NCBI RefSeq assembly: GCF_019703515.2
Contig: NC_059388.1
Span: 1,997,501 to 2,061,500, forward strand
Length of the DNA stretch: 64,000 nucleotides
From: Myxocyprinus asiaticus
Lineage: Eukaryota; Chordata; Actinopteri; Cypriniformes; Catostomidae
Direction: 5' to 3'
Under the pieces are notes generated by a model. It made no database searches, had not been told where the DNA came from, and saw nothing but the letters and a program-made list of their open reading frames with translations. Shown piece by piece: positions 44,284 through 55,879 of the stretch; within the stretch, counting starts at the first letter, position 1, and every line of letters starts with the position of its first letter. The position numbers were made by a program, and so were the translations under genes.

Positions 44284-45235
44284 GTCATTCGATAAAAAAA
44301 AGAAAGCTTTCTCAGTTGTGTTTGTTGCGCCGTGCTGTCAATTGCTGTGCTTCCCTAACCACGAACCTCGATGTTACCTTCTGCGCGTACAAGATAGTTC
44401 GTTTTGCACTGGTTGGACTTTAAGACAGCATAAAACAATGCTGAAAGACTTGCATTCTTTTATACAATATTGTGAATCATAAGCAACGTTCCTGTATCAG
44501 TAGGAGATACAGTTACCTTTTATTTCTCATTTGCATCTCCATCTGTAGAAATGGAATCCTCCCTTTGCCCCAAATAGCTACTCTCAAAGCGGGTAATACA
44601 GGTTAAAGTGCAATTGACATGGCTCTGAGCTGGGGTGTGGATACAAGGTGCTGTTTTAATGTGGACACGTTCAAAAACACATTAAAATATTTTAACATTC
44701 ATTTGCATGTCCCTCCATTGAAAAGAAAACCTTCCGTTGTCACAGATAATTTCAACGTGGGAAACATACACGTTAAAGTTCAATGTTGCTTTCTTTAACA
44801 ACACCACAACATGGAGTTCATGCTGGCAACGTATTCCGTTTTCCCTCCAGTCTTACTGATTGAGACATTGGGTGGGGGTGGGGACACGTTGACAATGTTT
44901 ATACTTCTTACCCCTTTTACATGGAAAGGGAACGGTAACAGAAAATAGTGGAGTGCACTCTACAGCATGACAACACCAAGGACAAATAATGAATCCCAAA
45001 TGTTCAAACGCAAGTAGAAAGATCTGTTTGGCCTCGGCACATGGTTTCAGTCAACAGCACTCCAGCGGCCTTAGAGCTGAGAGAAAGACATCAAATGATG
45101 TATTATTTGAGTGTTTGTTGGGGGAACAATGCTTTGCTTGTTACGCTGAAAAGTGTTGCACACTGACATGAATTGCTTGGAGGAGTGGCATGGTCCATTT
45201 TGTTTGGTCCAGCACTTGTCAAACAACGCTTTGGA
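44284..45235 (+). repeat. Array spacer downstream of U1 gene 2; truncated U2 upstream block
   Basis: It parallels 27089-27785 and then continues with the U2 upstream block (about 44870-45230). The block stops at TGGTCCAGCACTTGTCAAAC, before the PSE position; U2 itself is missing and retrotransposon sequence follows. The truncated exon-like subrepeat is at 44810-44860. No protein gene. Confidence 0.75.
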
Positions 45236-45999
45236 AGAGATTTTCTGGTGGTGGAAGTGCTTCGAGGAGTATTCAAGATCCCAGTTTCATCTGTGTTCTG
45301 CTTGCAGGATTTTTCTTTGCTGGTTTTTTGGATTTAACCTTTTTTACATTGTAGTATGTTGCCTTTTTTGAAGATTGGGGAAAGCACAAGGATCACAAGC
45401 TCTTAGGGGTTTTGGAGATTCAGCCAGTTTTTGCCCAGGATTTTCTCCCCTTGACCATCCATCTCTACAATCCATTTGTGGAGGACAGAGATGTCCTGGC
45501 CTTTCTAGCCCAGTACTGTGATTCGGTATGGGGAGGAGAGCGTTTGAAGGACCGTTTTGGAATCTGGATGGGGAAAAGCCGCTTTCTGGTGAAGTTGAGG
45601 ATGGACCCAGCAGTTCCAGGAAGACTTGTACACCCACCTGGCAGTTTCTCAATAGGTCCGAACAGGGGATTCCTGCATTATCCAGATCAGCCCATTTACT
45701 GTAGAAGATGCGGAGGGTAGGGACATGTGAAGTTGGATTGTATGGAGCAGCGATGTCATCACTGTAGTGCCATGGGTCATGTTGCAGACTGCAAAGCCCC
45801 CAAGAGTTGCAGTCTGTGTGGAAGTAAAGATCATTTATACAGAGACTGCCAGGGAAGAAGTAAATGTATGCAAGTCTGTTTAAGGAGGGGGAAAATCTGG
45901 AGGCCCTTTTGACCAACATGCCAGTAATAAGGGAAGAACAAGTGGGTTTGAATTGCGGCCCACAGGACAAGGCAGCAGAGAGGGAAAAGCCAGGTCCCT
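45236..45999 (+). pseudogene. ORF1 fragment of a third Keno-like family
   Basis: Frame 45412-45720 encodes FLPLTIHLYNPFVEDRDVLAFLAQYC and the basic HYPDQPIYCRRCGG, followed after one stop by three zinc-knuckle-like motifs: CRRC..GHVKLDC, CHHCSAMGHVADC and CSLCGSKDHLYRDC (45712-45855). The segment IHLYNPFV aligns with Keno-3 (LHIYNPYV), but the rest differs from both Keno-3 and Keno-1. It has neither a start nor an ORF2. It abuts Keno-4 at about 46000. Confidence 0.72.
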
Positions 46000-46073
46000 C
46001 ATGTAGGTAAGTCCTTTTATTGTAATATTTATTGTTTTAGGCAAACTTTTAACGAAGGCGGCTGAGGGTGCCT

Positions 46074-47120
46074 CCACCATGTAGGTTGCCCTTGCCGGCA
46101 TGCGGAGGCACAACAGCATGCGTTTTAATTTTTTAGAGAAAGAAGGGAAATTGCTACAAATGTTTCTTTTCCTGCAAATTGATTCAGCAGACTTTAAAGT
46201 TTACTCCAAATGATCTGAATTGCATTCTGTCTCTCGCCATTAACAAAGGGTTTGATGTAAGCTTTAAGTCAGCTATTTTACTGAATGAGTTCTGGGCTAG
46301 ATTTGAAAATGCAAAGATCCCCTTTTCCATGTATAAAGTGGAGAAACTGACCAACAATAGCCACAAAATGGTTATTGTTCGAATGTTTAATGAAACTGTA
46401 AATGGAGAAGATATATGCTCTTGGTTGGGTAGATATTGCACTGTGAGAGGCCAAGTCATGAAAATGGAACTGTGCCTGGAGGATCCCCATAAAAAAGGAA
46501 AGATCCCCAGGCTTTCCAGGGCCTGAGACATCTTCCATCAGTGATTGTGCTTGGAGAAAACAGAGGCTACATCAATTATCAAGGAATGCCTAAACTGTGT
46601 TGGAGATGTGGAGACGTTGGGCATTTAGTTGAAGTGTGCCAGAAGTATTTTTGTGGGAAATGTAGAGAAATTAGGCACACATTTGTGGAATGCCCAAATG
46701 GAGAAAGTGCAATCTATGTGGAGACTCAACCCATCTCTACAGAGATTGTCCCAAGTTTTTTGCCAACAAGGTTAAAGCAAACAAAATGGCTGCCCAAGAG
46801 AGAAACAATAAGAAGAAGAGGTAAGAGATGAATTACCATGTGCTCAGGTGACAAGTAAAAAGAGAACAGCACAATCTCCCATTGTTTGGGAAACGGGAAA
46901 AAGAGAACGTGGAGATCTCGTTTCAGGTTCCTCTTCCTCAGAGGACCTGAATAGGGTTTTCCCATCTGGTTCTCCAAATGAAGTCTCTTTTTTGACAACA
47001 GAGCTCAAAACATCCACCCCCAGAGCCAGCTCGGGAAGGATACAGGCTCAACTCCCAGATTCTCAAACGAAGGAATCAGGAGAAAAGCTTGTAGTTCACG
47101 AGATAGTAATACCTGAATGA
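46074..47120 (+). pseudogene. Keno-4 ORF1
   Basis: The start codon region (ATG 46079 followed immediately by TAG) is damaged. The body is recognisable: [51 protein letters not shown] (frame 46179-46526), then [28 protein letters not shown] and [14 protein letters not shown] (46541-46831). The third knuckle is frameshifted. The Ser/Glu tail, with SSSSEDLNRVFPSGSPNEVSFL, is at 46848-47120. Confidence 0.8.
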
Positions 47121-47199
47121 CTTTTAGTCCCCTTTTAGTCTTTTAAAATGTCTTACCTGTTTTTTTTTTTGTTTTTTTTTTTGTTTTAACTGCACTACT

Positions 47200-47513
47200 C
47201 ATGACTCTCCCTCAATGTAAGAAGTGGGAGGTCACATTTGAGAGCACAGACAATTTTTTACCTTTTTTAGGAAAACGAAATAGTGATATTTTCCTTTTAC
47301 AAGAATGTGCTTTACCTTTTATCAAAAATTACAGAGAATGGGAAAAATGGTGGCCCCATGGACCATCCTTGTGGAGCAGATCAAATGAAAATAGGGCAGA
47401 TGGAGTCGCCATTCTTATAAAAAAAAAACCCACAGTTTTTGGTGAAGGGGAGCATGATAATAAGGGACGGATGAGCTCTTTTAGCGAATCTATCATTTTT
47501 AGGACAAGATTTT
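47200..47513 (+). pseudogene. Keno-4 ORF2, EN N-terminal part
   Basis: Reads ...IFLLQECALPFIKNYREWEKWW, then RADGVAILIKK, matching Keno-1 at 4300-4450. The frame is shifted in an A-run near 47425. It continues after the L1 nest at 61047. Confidence 0.78.
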
Positions 47514-48614
47514 TTTTTTTCCAACAACAATTACTTTTATTCACTTTTACATAAATCACAAGTAAAACATCAGATTATCAGTTGATAACCACTTACTTTA
47601 CACCCTGTTCCTCACAAAATATCTTATGACATCTTAACAATTTTACTATAGCACGACTAATTTTTTTTATTACAATTTTTTATTGATTCCAGTTACAGAT
47701 TAAATAAACATGACAGAAAAATGGCATCAAATTATATGAACTTAAAACCCTTCCCTCCAAACATTCTCACCCCCCCACACACAAATGTGCACCTCAGTGC
47801 TCTTATAATAAATTAATAATGAAACATAATGAAACATAAACAAACAATAAATCAACAGTATTTAGAAACAAAAAGAAAAAAGGAAAACAAAGTATACTTT
47901 GAAAAAAAAAAGAAAGCACACACATTTAATATTAACTATCTCCCTCCACTGCCTCCCCCCGAGAGCCCTCCAAAAAGTCCCAATTCAATGACCATCCCAT
48001 CGCCTAGAATTCAGAGTCTGGGGCAAAATGAAATTTGAGTGCCAAATATGATCGCACATAAAACTCTGAACCCTCTTAACACACCACCAAAAAACATGGG
48101 TTGTGTCCCCGTCTTCTGATTGGCACTGCCAGCAGGTGGGTGTGTCTTTAAGACCAAGCCTATACAATCTAGAGGGTGTCCAATAGAATCGATGTAAAAT
48201 CTTAAATTGCATCTCTAAATGTAGACTTGACATTTTTTAGAATCCTAGCCACACTCCCTCCAACAGTACCAAGTTTAAATCTTTCTCCCATAATCTCTTG
48301 AGAGATGTTGAAGCTCCATCTCACAGACTTAGAATTAACAGAGTAATACACTGATGCCTCATGACCATTTCCAAAAGCAGTTATCACCACTCCCAGAGTA
48401 TCTACCGCTTTAGGGGGGTGTATGCTACTCCCAAAAACAGTACAGAGCATGTGGCACAGCTGTAAATACATAAAGAACTGAGATCTGGGAATCCTAAAAT
48501 GTTGAACTATATTTTCAAAAGGACCTCAACACTCCACTCTCACATAGGTCACCGAGTGAAATAACCTCCCTCACAATCCACTCTGACCAGCAGAAAGGGG
48601 ACTTATTAATAATT
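47514..48614 (-). mobile_element. L1-type LINE (outer, minus strand), 3' part
   Basis: This is the 3' end of the minus-strand L1-type element inserted in Keno-4. From the right it encodes the ORF2 C-terminus (zinc-finger-like CWQCQSEDGDTTHVFWWC at about 48070-48140), then a 3' UTR ending at an internal T-run (47660-47668, the element's own poly(A)). A further 140 bp runs to a terminal poly(A) at the target duplication. The same element's 5' part is 58176-61035. Sequence between these parts is replaced by the plus-strand L1. Confidence 0.75.
47521..47660 (-). other. Possible 3'-transduced sequence
   Basis: Unique-looking DNA lies between the L1 poly(A) (T-run at 47661) and the terminal poly(A) next to the target duplication. 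On the minus strand it ends GTGAATAAAAGTAATTG...poly(A), so an AATAAA signal sits about 20 nt before the second tail. This is what read-through past the weak L1 signal would leave. Confidence 0.55.
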
Positions 48615-50884
48615 TGCTTTATAGATTATTTTCTGTTATGTAATTCTGTCTCACAAAATTTGTCAGAAGCACCGTACTTGAGCAATCCAACAGCAAAATT
48701 GTCGTGGGGGCTCTCGTAGGCGTACACGGATTGTTTGAGTTAAGAGGGATGGACGCCAGTTGGCGCTCTCGTGCGTGGGGTTAATGAGCACATTTTTCTT
48801 TTTTCTGTTTGTTTGGTTTGGGGGAAGTTCGGGGTTTGATTGTTGCACTAATGGGGAATGTGGTCTTTATAATTTTATTTTTTACACACAATCTATTTTT
48901 TCTAATATGTCAAAATGTCAAATGTTAATGAGTGGATTGTCTCTCTCCACGTTGAATGTGAATGGGTTGGGATATAAAAAGAAGGAAGGTTATTTCTCTT
49001 CTTAAATGTAAGAAATATGATGTAGTGTTTCTTCGAGAAACACATCTTTCCCCGCATGGGGAAATCTTTGGGAAGATTTGGGGTGGACATGTTTTCTTTA
49101 GTGTTGGCTCAAGTAAGAGCAGGGGAGTCATTACACTGATAAGTAAGCATCTATAATTCAAATGTCTCAAACAGATTAAAGATTAATTAGGAAGAGTCAT
49201 TATTGTTTTAGCAGAAATTCAGGGGCAAAGTTTGATTTTGGCTAATATTTACGCACCTAACGCTGATGATCAGGGCTTTTTTATAGATCTTGAAGGGATG
49301 TTGCAAGCCACTGGCACCACTCATGATATAATATTGGGAGGAGACTTTAATCTGTTGATGGACTCAGTGAAGCAAAAGTGTGTAAGCCCCCTAGAGCAAC
49401 ATTGATGCTTCACAGGATGTGTAAAAATCTTGGTCTTACATATATTTGGAGACTTTTGAACCCATCTGGGAAGGACTATAATTCTTTTCATCAGTCCATA
49501 AGATTTATTGTAGAATAGATTTTTTTTTTTTTGCAATTAAGTCCCTCATTTCAACTGCTGTTGACTGCTCAGTTGGAAACATCTTGGTCTCAGATCTCAC
49601 CCTGGTGAGTTTAGATGTTTTGCCACATATGGAGAAAACAAAATCATATAGTTGCCGCTTTAAATGTATCCCTTTTGCAAAATCCTGATTTCCAACAAAT
49701 GTTAAATGCTAAAATCAATGTTTATATGGAGATCAACTGGTCCTCGGTATCCTCTGTGGGCACGGCTTGGGAGGCACTTAAGGCAGTTCTTAGGGGTCAG
49801 ATCAGTATGCCTCATGCATCAAAAAATCCAAAGCACGAGAACTCGTGGAGTTAGAAGGGAATATTAAAAGTGCCGAGGCAGAGCTGAAGCACCGAATGCC
49901 ATCTGATGGCCTCAGAGAATTGACCAGACTGAAATACAGATATAATACTAATTTGTCACGGAAGGTGGAGTTTTGGTTATTCAGGGCAAGACAGTCATAC
50001 TTTGAGGGGGACAAATCAGGAAAGCTTTTAGCTAGATAAATTAAGCAGAGAGAGTCTTTTTCTACCATTCCCTCAGTAAAATCTGCTGGTGGTGAAATTT
50101 TTATCTTGGCCATTGATATTAATAATGCTTTTAAAGAATTCTATCTTGATCTCTATAGTTCTATATCTTCGTCTACTGATGAGGATATTAGAAAGTTTGT
50201 GGAACCATTAAAACTTCCAAAACTGACAACTGAGCAAAAAAATTATCTTGATTCTGGAGGAGATAACCTTGGAGGAGTTGGTTGAGGTAATTAAGGCCTT
50301 ACTCCCGACAAGGCTCCAGGGACAGACGGCTTTGCTGCTGAATTTTTTAGATCTTAGCTACAGAACAGGCTCCACTTTTGTTAGAAGTTTACACAGAATC
50401 ATTAAAGAATGGAAAGCCTCCACCAATCATGACACATAAGGCTGATTCTTAAAAAAGACAAAGATCCAAGCAAGTGTAAGAGTTATTGTCCAATTTCTCT
50501 GATCCAGATAGACATTAAAATAATGTCAAAAATTTTGGCTAACCGATTAAATAAAGTTATGACATCTCTTATAGATATAGATCAGGTGGGGTTTATTTGG
50601 GGCCACAGCTCTTCTGATAACATTAGACATTTCATCAATATCATGTGGTCAGTGGAGATTGATCAGACTCCGGTCCTGCCATCTTACTTGATGCTGAAAA
50701 GGCGTTTGATATGGTAGAATGGGATTATCTTTTTAAGATTTTGGAATATATATGGGTTCAGGAATACTTTTATTGGATTGATTAAACTACTTTATAGACA
50801 CCCGGTAGTGGCAGTACAAACAAATGGATTAATTTCAGATTATTTTACTCTGGATAGGGGCACCTGTCAGGTTTGCCCTCTTTC
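48615..50884 (+). mobile_element. L1-type LINE (plus strand), 5' part
   Basis: A 5'-truncated plus-strand element begins in the ORF1-ORF2 spacer (homologous to the reverse of about 55150-55310). It continues through EN and the first half of RT up to the RQGCPLS motif. It breaks there at 50884; its other half resumes at 56862. The 17-bp segment CAGGNTTGCCCTCTTTC is duplicated at the break. Confidence 0.8.
48920..50884 (+). pseudogene. L1-type ORF2: EN and RT N-terminal half
   Basis: EN motifs in several frames: LSTLNVNGLG, VVFLRETHLSPHGE, NIYAPNADD and IILGGDFNLLMDS. The linker follows (TRLKYRYNTNLSRKVEFWLFRARQSYFEG), then RT pieces: EEITLEELVEVIKAL, KSYCPISLIQIDIK, MSKILANRLNKVMTSLIDIDQVGFIWG and HVTAEKAF-like remains at about 50690. 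More than six frameshifts or stops. Confidence 0.75.
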
Positions 50885-51209
50885 TTGTTATTAACATTTT
50901 TTTGATTCCATTCATAAAAAACCAATAGACACAACATAAAATATGGAATCAGATATATAAATTGAACCCTTCCCCCTGAACATCCCCCCCACCCGACACA
51001 AACACGCATTACAGTGGTCTCTTACAATTATAGCCAAAAAAAAAAAAAAAATTTTCAAAAAGCAAAGTGCACATACACATCAAACTAAAAATTAAAAATC
51101 AAAAATACATCTCCACTGCCCCTCCCCGAGAACCCTCCAAAAATTCCAAATATCCACACCACTTCCTATTAAACAAATCCCACTTTCCTAACCTTCTAAA
51201 GATTGCCTC

Positions 51210-53250
51210 CTAAAATGCCGCAACCTTGCTCATCTCCCCGCACCACTCCAGAAACGAGGGTGCCCCAGCCATCTTCCACCCCCTGAGTATTATTCGCCTG
51301 GTCACCATAACTCCGGCCAGGAACCAACATCTCAAGTGGCTATCCCCAAAATGTATGACTTCCCCATCACACAAAATGCAGAGTCTGGGGCAAAATGAAA
51401 ACCTTGTGTCCAACACATCACACATAAATCTCTGAATCTTTAACCAAAATTCCTGTATTTTAAAACATCCCCAAAAAACATGGGTGTTCCCGTCTTCTGA
51501 TTGGCATCGCCAGCAGGTGGGTGTGTCTTTAAGACCAAGTCTATACAATCTAGAGGGGGTCAAATATAATTGATTCAAAATCTTAAATTGCATCAGACGC
51601 ACCCTCAAATCTCTAGATGTAGACTTGATGTTTTTTTTAATCTAAGCCCATACTCCCTCCTCCAATACCAAATTTAAATCTCTCTCCCAAAATCTCTTGA
51701 GAGAAGTTGAAGCTCCATCCCCCAAACTCTGAATTAACAGGGGAGTAATACACTGATGCCTCATGACATTTTCCAAAAGCAGTAATCACCACTTCTAGAG
51801 TATCTGCCCTTTTAGGGGGGTGTATGCTACTCCCAAAAAATAGTATAAAGCAGATGGTGCAGCTGTAAGTACCTGAAGAACTGAGATCTAGGAATCCTGA
51901 AATGTTGGACCAAATTTTCAAACAATCTCAATCCACCACTCTCATATAGGTCACCAAGTGTATTAACAACCCTCTCAATCCACTCAGACCAACAGAAAGG
52001 GGACTCACCAATACGCAACTTTGGGTTTAGCCATATGCTTGAGGCAACATTTATTTAAATGTCTGAACTAAACACTCTGGACACTTTTGTCCATAGCGCA
52101 TGCAGATGCGAAATAATGGGGTGTGACTTAACTTCACCAATTAGTTTAATAGAAAGGCTTTGTAATAGTAAAATAGGGGCAATAACTTTGTTCAATTCCC
52201 AACCAGGGAGAGGCTCTCTCAGGTGGAAGTGACCAATGAGCTAAATGTCTGAGACCGAACGCATAATAATAAAACAAAATCTTGGGTAGGCCTAGCCCAC
52301 CTTTGTCAATTGGCCTATGTAACTTGCTGCAATGTAAATGCTTTCCATTCCAAATGAAGGACTTCGCTATACTATCAAATTGCTTAAAATAAGAGAGGGG
52401 GACATCTACAGGGAGAGAATGTAGTAGGTAGTTGAATTTTGGAATACAATTCATTTTAATAACATTAACCTTCCCAATCATTGATAAATGTAATGAAGCC
52501 CACCTGTCCACATCATTCGAAAACATATTTATTAAGGGGTCAAAATTAACTAAATCAGACAAATTTGCTGGGAATAAAATTCCCAAATACTTAATTCCCT
52601 GTTTGGGCCACTAGAAGGCGCCCGGCTGAAAAGCCGTTATTGGGTAGTACGCTGTCAAAGCCAAAGCTTCGGATTTAGACCAACTGACTTTGTATCCTGA
52701 GAACTTGGAAAAGGAATTAATAATTCTGTGGAGGCAAGGCACAGATCTAGTGGGGTCAGAGACGAATAATAAAATAACTTCTGCGTAAAACAAAAAAGGC
52801 GTCAAGTTTGATGGCAGCGACTGGAGATTGTTCATTTGCTACTGACCACATGATATTGATGAGACGCCTAATGTTATCAGAAGAGCTGTGGCCCTGAATA
52901 AACCCCACCTGATCTATAAGAGATGTCATAACTTTACTTAATCGATTAGCCAGAATTTGACAACATTTTTAAATCTAACTGGATCAGGGAAATTGGACAG
53001 TAACTTTTACACTCGCTTGGATCTTTGTCCTTTTTAAAAATCAGACTGATCCGGGCTTGTGCATCGGTTGGCAGAAGCTTTCCATTCTTTAATGATTCAG
53101 TATAAACTTCTAGCAAAAGTGGAACCAATTCTGTAACATAAGATTTGAAAAACTCAGCAGCAAAGCTGTCAGGCCCCAGAGCCTTGCCTGTAGACAAGGC
53201 CCCAATAACCTCGCCAAGCTCCTCCAAGGTTATCTCAGAATCAAGAGAAA
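51210..53250 (-). pseudogene. L1-type ORF2: RT and C-terminal region
   Basis: Minus-strand frames from right to left: RT finger region (52946-53250; EITLEELGEVIGALSTGKALGPDSFAAEFFKSY, SYCPISLIQLDLK); a gap with the QVGFIQGHSSSDNIR segment (about 52850-52930); a remnant with FYAEVILLFVSDPTRS (52611-52835), where YADD has become YAEV; then the connecting region (52146-52586, GRWASLHLSMIGKVNVIKMN); and the C-terminal zinc-finger-like CWRCQSEDGNTHVFWGC (51210-51608). The palm with the first catalytic Asp is deleted. Confidence 0.78.
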
Positions 53251-53562
53251 TTTGGTTCAACATTTTGGGATTCCCAGATCTCAGTTCTATAGGTATTTAC
53301 AGCTGTGCAACCTGCTCTTTATTGATTTTGGGAATAGCATACACCCCCCCTAAAGCGGCAGATACTCTGGGAGAGGTGATTACTGCTTTTGGAAAAAGTC
53401 ATGAGGCATCGGTGTATTACTCCCTGTTAATTCAGAGTCTGGGGGATGGAGCTCTAACTTCTATCAAGAGATTATGGGAGAAAGTAGTGGGTGTTAAAAG
53501 TTGATTGTGTATTTATGTTTTGTTTTTCTGTGTTTTAATAAAAATGTTAATCATAAAAAAAT
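53250..53562 (+). mobile_element. Short L1-type 3' fragment, plus strand
   Basis: 313 bp almost identical to 57862-58178: ORF2 C-terminal region, a deletion of the last 600 bp of ORF2, the short 3' UTR ending AATAAAAATGTTAATC and an A-run. It sits inside the minus-strand RT sequence, with about 100 bp of RT sequence on both sides (about 53145-53249 and 53563-53662). Confidence 0.8.
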
Positions 53563-54196
53563 AATTCAGCAGCAAAGCCATCTGGCCCTGGAGCCTTGCC
53601 TGTAGGCAAGGCCTTAATTACCTCGCCAAGCTCCTCCAAGTTTATCTCAGAATCAAGATAATTTTTTTGCTCAGTCGTCCATTTAGGGAGATCTAATGGT
53701 TCCACAAAGTTTCTAATATCTTCATCAGTAGACGAAGACGTGGAACTATAGAGATCAAGATAGAATTATTTAAAAGCATTATTAATATCAATGGCTGAGG
53801 TAAATATTTCACCACCAGCAGATTTCACTGAGGGAATGATAGAAAAAGACTCTCTGCTTTATATATCTAACCAAAAGTTTTCCTGCTTTGTCCCCGGACT
53901 CAAAGTATGACTGTCTTGCCCTGAATAACCAAAACTCCACTTTCCGCGACAAAATAGTATTATATCTGTATTTCAATCGAGTCAATTCTCTGAGGCCATC
54001 GGATGACAAACGGCACTTCAGCTCTGCTTCAGCATTTTTAATATTTCCTTCCAACTCCACGAGTTCTCGTGCTTTAGATTTTTTGGTGAATGAGGCATAC
54101 TGTATGATCCAACCCCTAAGAACCACCTTAAGTGCCTCCCAAGCCACGCCCACAGTGGATACTGAGGAACTATTGGTCTCCATATAAACATTGATT

Positions 54197-55198
54197 TCAG
54201 TCTTTAACGTATTTGGAATTCAGGATTTTGCAAAAGGGACACATTAAAGGCACCAACTGCATGGATTTATTTTTCTCCATATGTGGCACCACCTCTAAAC
54301 TCTCCAGGGCATGATCTGAGACTAAGATATTTCCAATTGAGCAATCCACAACAGATGAAATTAGGGACTTGGATATAAAAATAAAAAAATCTATTCTACA
54401 ATAAATCTTATGGACTGATGAAAAAAATGTATAGTCTCTACCAGATGGGTTCAAAAGTCTCCAAATATCTGTAAGACCAAGATTTTTACACATCCTGTGA
54501 AGCGTCAATGTTGCTCTAGGGGGCTTGCACACTTTTGCTTCACTTTGATCAAGGACTGAATCCATCAAAAGATTAAAGTCTCCTCCCAATATTATATCAT
54601 GAGGGGTGCCAGCTGCTTGCAACATCCCTTCAAGATCTATAAAAAAGCCTTGATCGTCAGTGTTAGGTGCGTAAATATTAGCCAAATTCAACGTTTGCCC
54701 CTGAATTTCAGCTAAAACAATAATGAATCTTCCTAATTTATCTTTAATCTGTTTGAGCCATTTGAATTGTAGATGTTTATTTACCAATGTAATGACTCCC
54801 TTGCTCTTACTTGAGCCAACACTAAAGAAAATATGCCCACCCCATATCATCCCAAATTTTTCCACTTCCTGCGGAGAAAGGTGTGTTTCTTGAAGAAACA
54901 CTATATCATATTTCTTACGTTTAAAAAAATAAATAACCTTCCTTCTTTTTATGGGGTGCCCCAACCCATTTACATTCCATGTGGAGAAAGATAGTACACT
55001 CATTAACAACTGGCATATAATAAAAAAAATAAACTGTGTCAAAAACAAAATTATACAGACCACATTCCCCATTAGTGAAACAATCAAACCCCGAACTTCC
55101 CCCCGAACAAAACGAACAGAAAAAAGAAAAACGTGTGCATTAACCCCGCGCACGAGAGCGCCAACTGGCATCAATCCCTCTAAACTCAAAAGGTCCAT
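54197..55198 (-). pseudogene. L1-type ORF2 endonuclease domain, nearly intact
   Basis: An open frame of 333 residues, the best preserved EN in the window. It has FSTWNVNGLGHPIKRRK, YDIVFLQETHLSPQE, GGHIFFSVGSSKSKGV, NLANIYAPNTDDQ, IILGGDFNLLMDS, GRDYTFFSSVHKIYCRIDFFI and ILVSDHALE. These include the catalytic Asn, Glu, Asp-Phe-Asn and Ser-Asp-His of APE-type nucleases. About 60 N-terminal residues probably come from the upstream spacer; the real start may be the MSVLSFSTW methionine. The frame is lost near 54200, before the linker. Confidence 0.85.
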
Positions 55199-55879
55199 GA
55201 ACGCCCACTAGCCCCGCATGACAACTTTGCTATTGGATTGCACAATTTTGCCTCACAAATCTGTGAAGCAAAATTACATAACAGAAAATACTTTGTAAAA
55301 TAACCCCAAGCCAAAAGGAAGAATGAACACAAAGAACATGTAGATTAATTCACAGAACTGTTTTAAAGGTGTGATCCTCCACAAAACAAATTAAACCATT
55401 CAGTTTCACGGATAGGCAAACGAATGTTCATTGAGCCAGCTGTAATGAGTTCAGCGGATGACGTAATCATTCCAGTGCCCCGTAAACGGAACAAGCTCCA
55501 GCCGCTAGGCGGAGCCAACACAAAAGAAACAAAACCAAGATCCCGGTTCCCCGAATGGTCAAGCCAATTCACTCGGAGGCCACATAAAAGTATATACCAT
55601 GACTTACTCAATCTGTCAACTTTATAAAAGACATCCTTTGTGTGAGCATGTAGATATTTTGCGGTCATCCGTAGTGTCCACTCTCAAACTGGCCTGGAAC
55701 TTCCATGCAAAAGTAATCTTCCGTCAATGCAAAAGCTTCAAGGAAAGTGTTATTCACAAAACAAACTACAGCTGCTAGGCGGAGCCAATGCAAAAAGAAA
55801 CCAAATTGACACCCAGCTTCCTCGAAAGCCAGAGTAAGTACAGCGAGTCGACCCACTCACATGAGAAACATCCAATTGT

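Larger units (their letters stand above)
46000..47513 (+). mobile_element. Keno-4, first part (family of Keno-1)
   Basis: 5' UTR, ORF1 and the start of EN of a Keno-1-family element, cut at 47513 by a 13.5-kb insertion of nested L1-type LINEs. GACAAGATTTT at 47503-47513 is duplicated at 61036-61046, and the coding sequence continues there. The matching U2 halves are not in the window. Confidence 0.85.
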
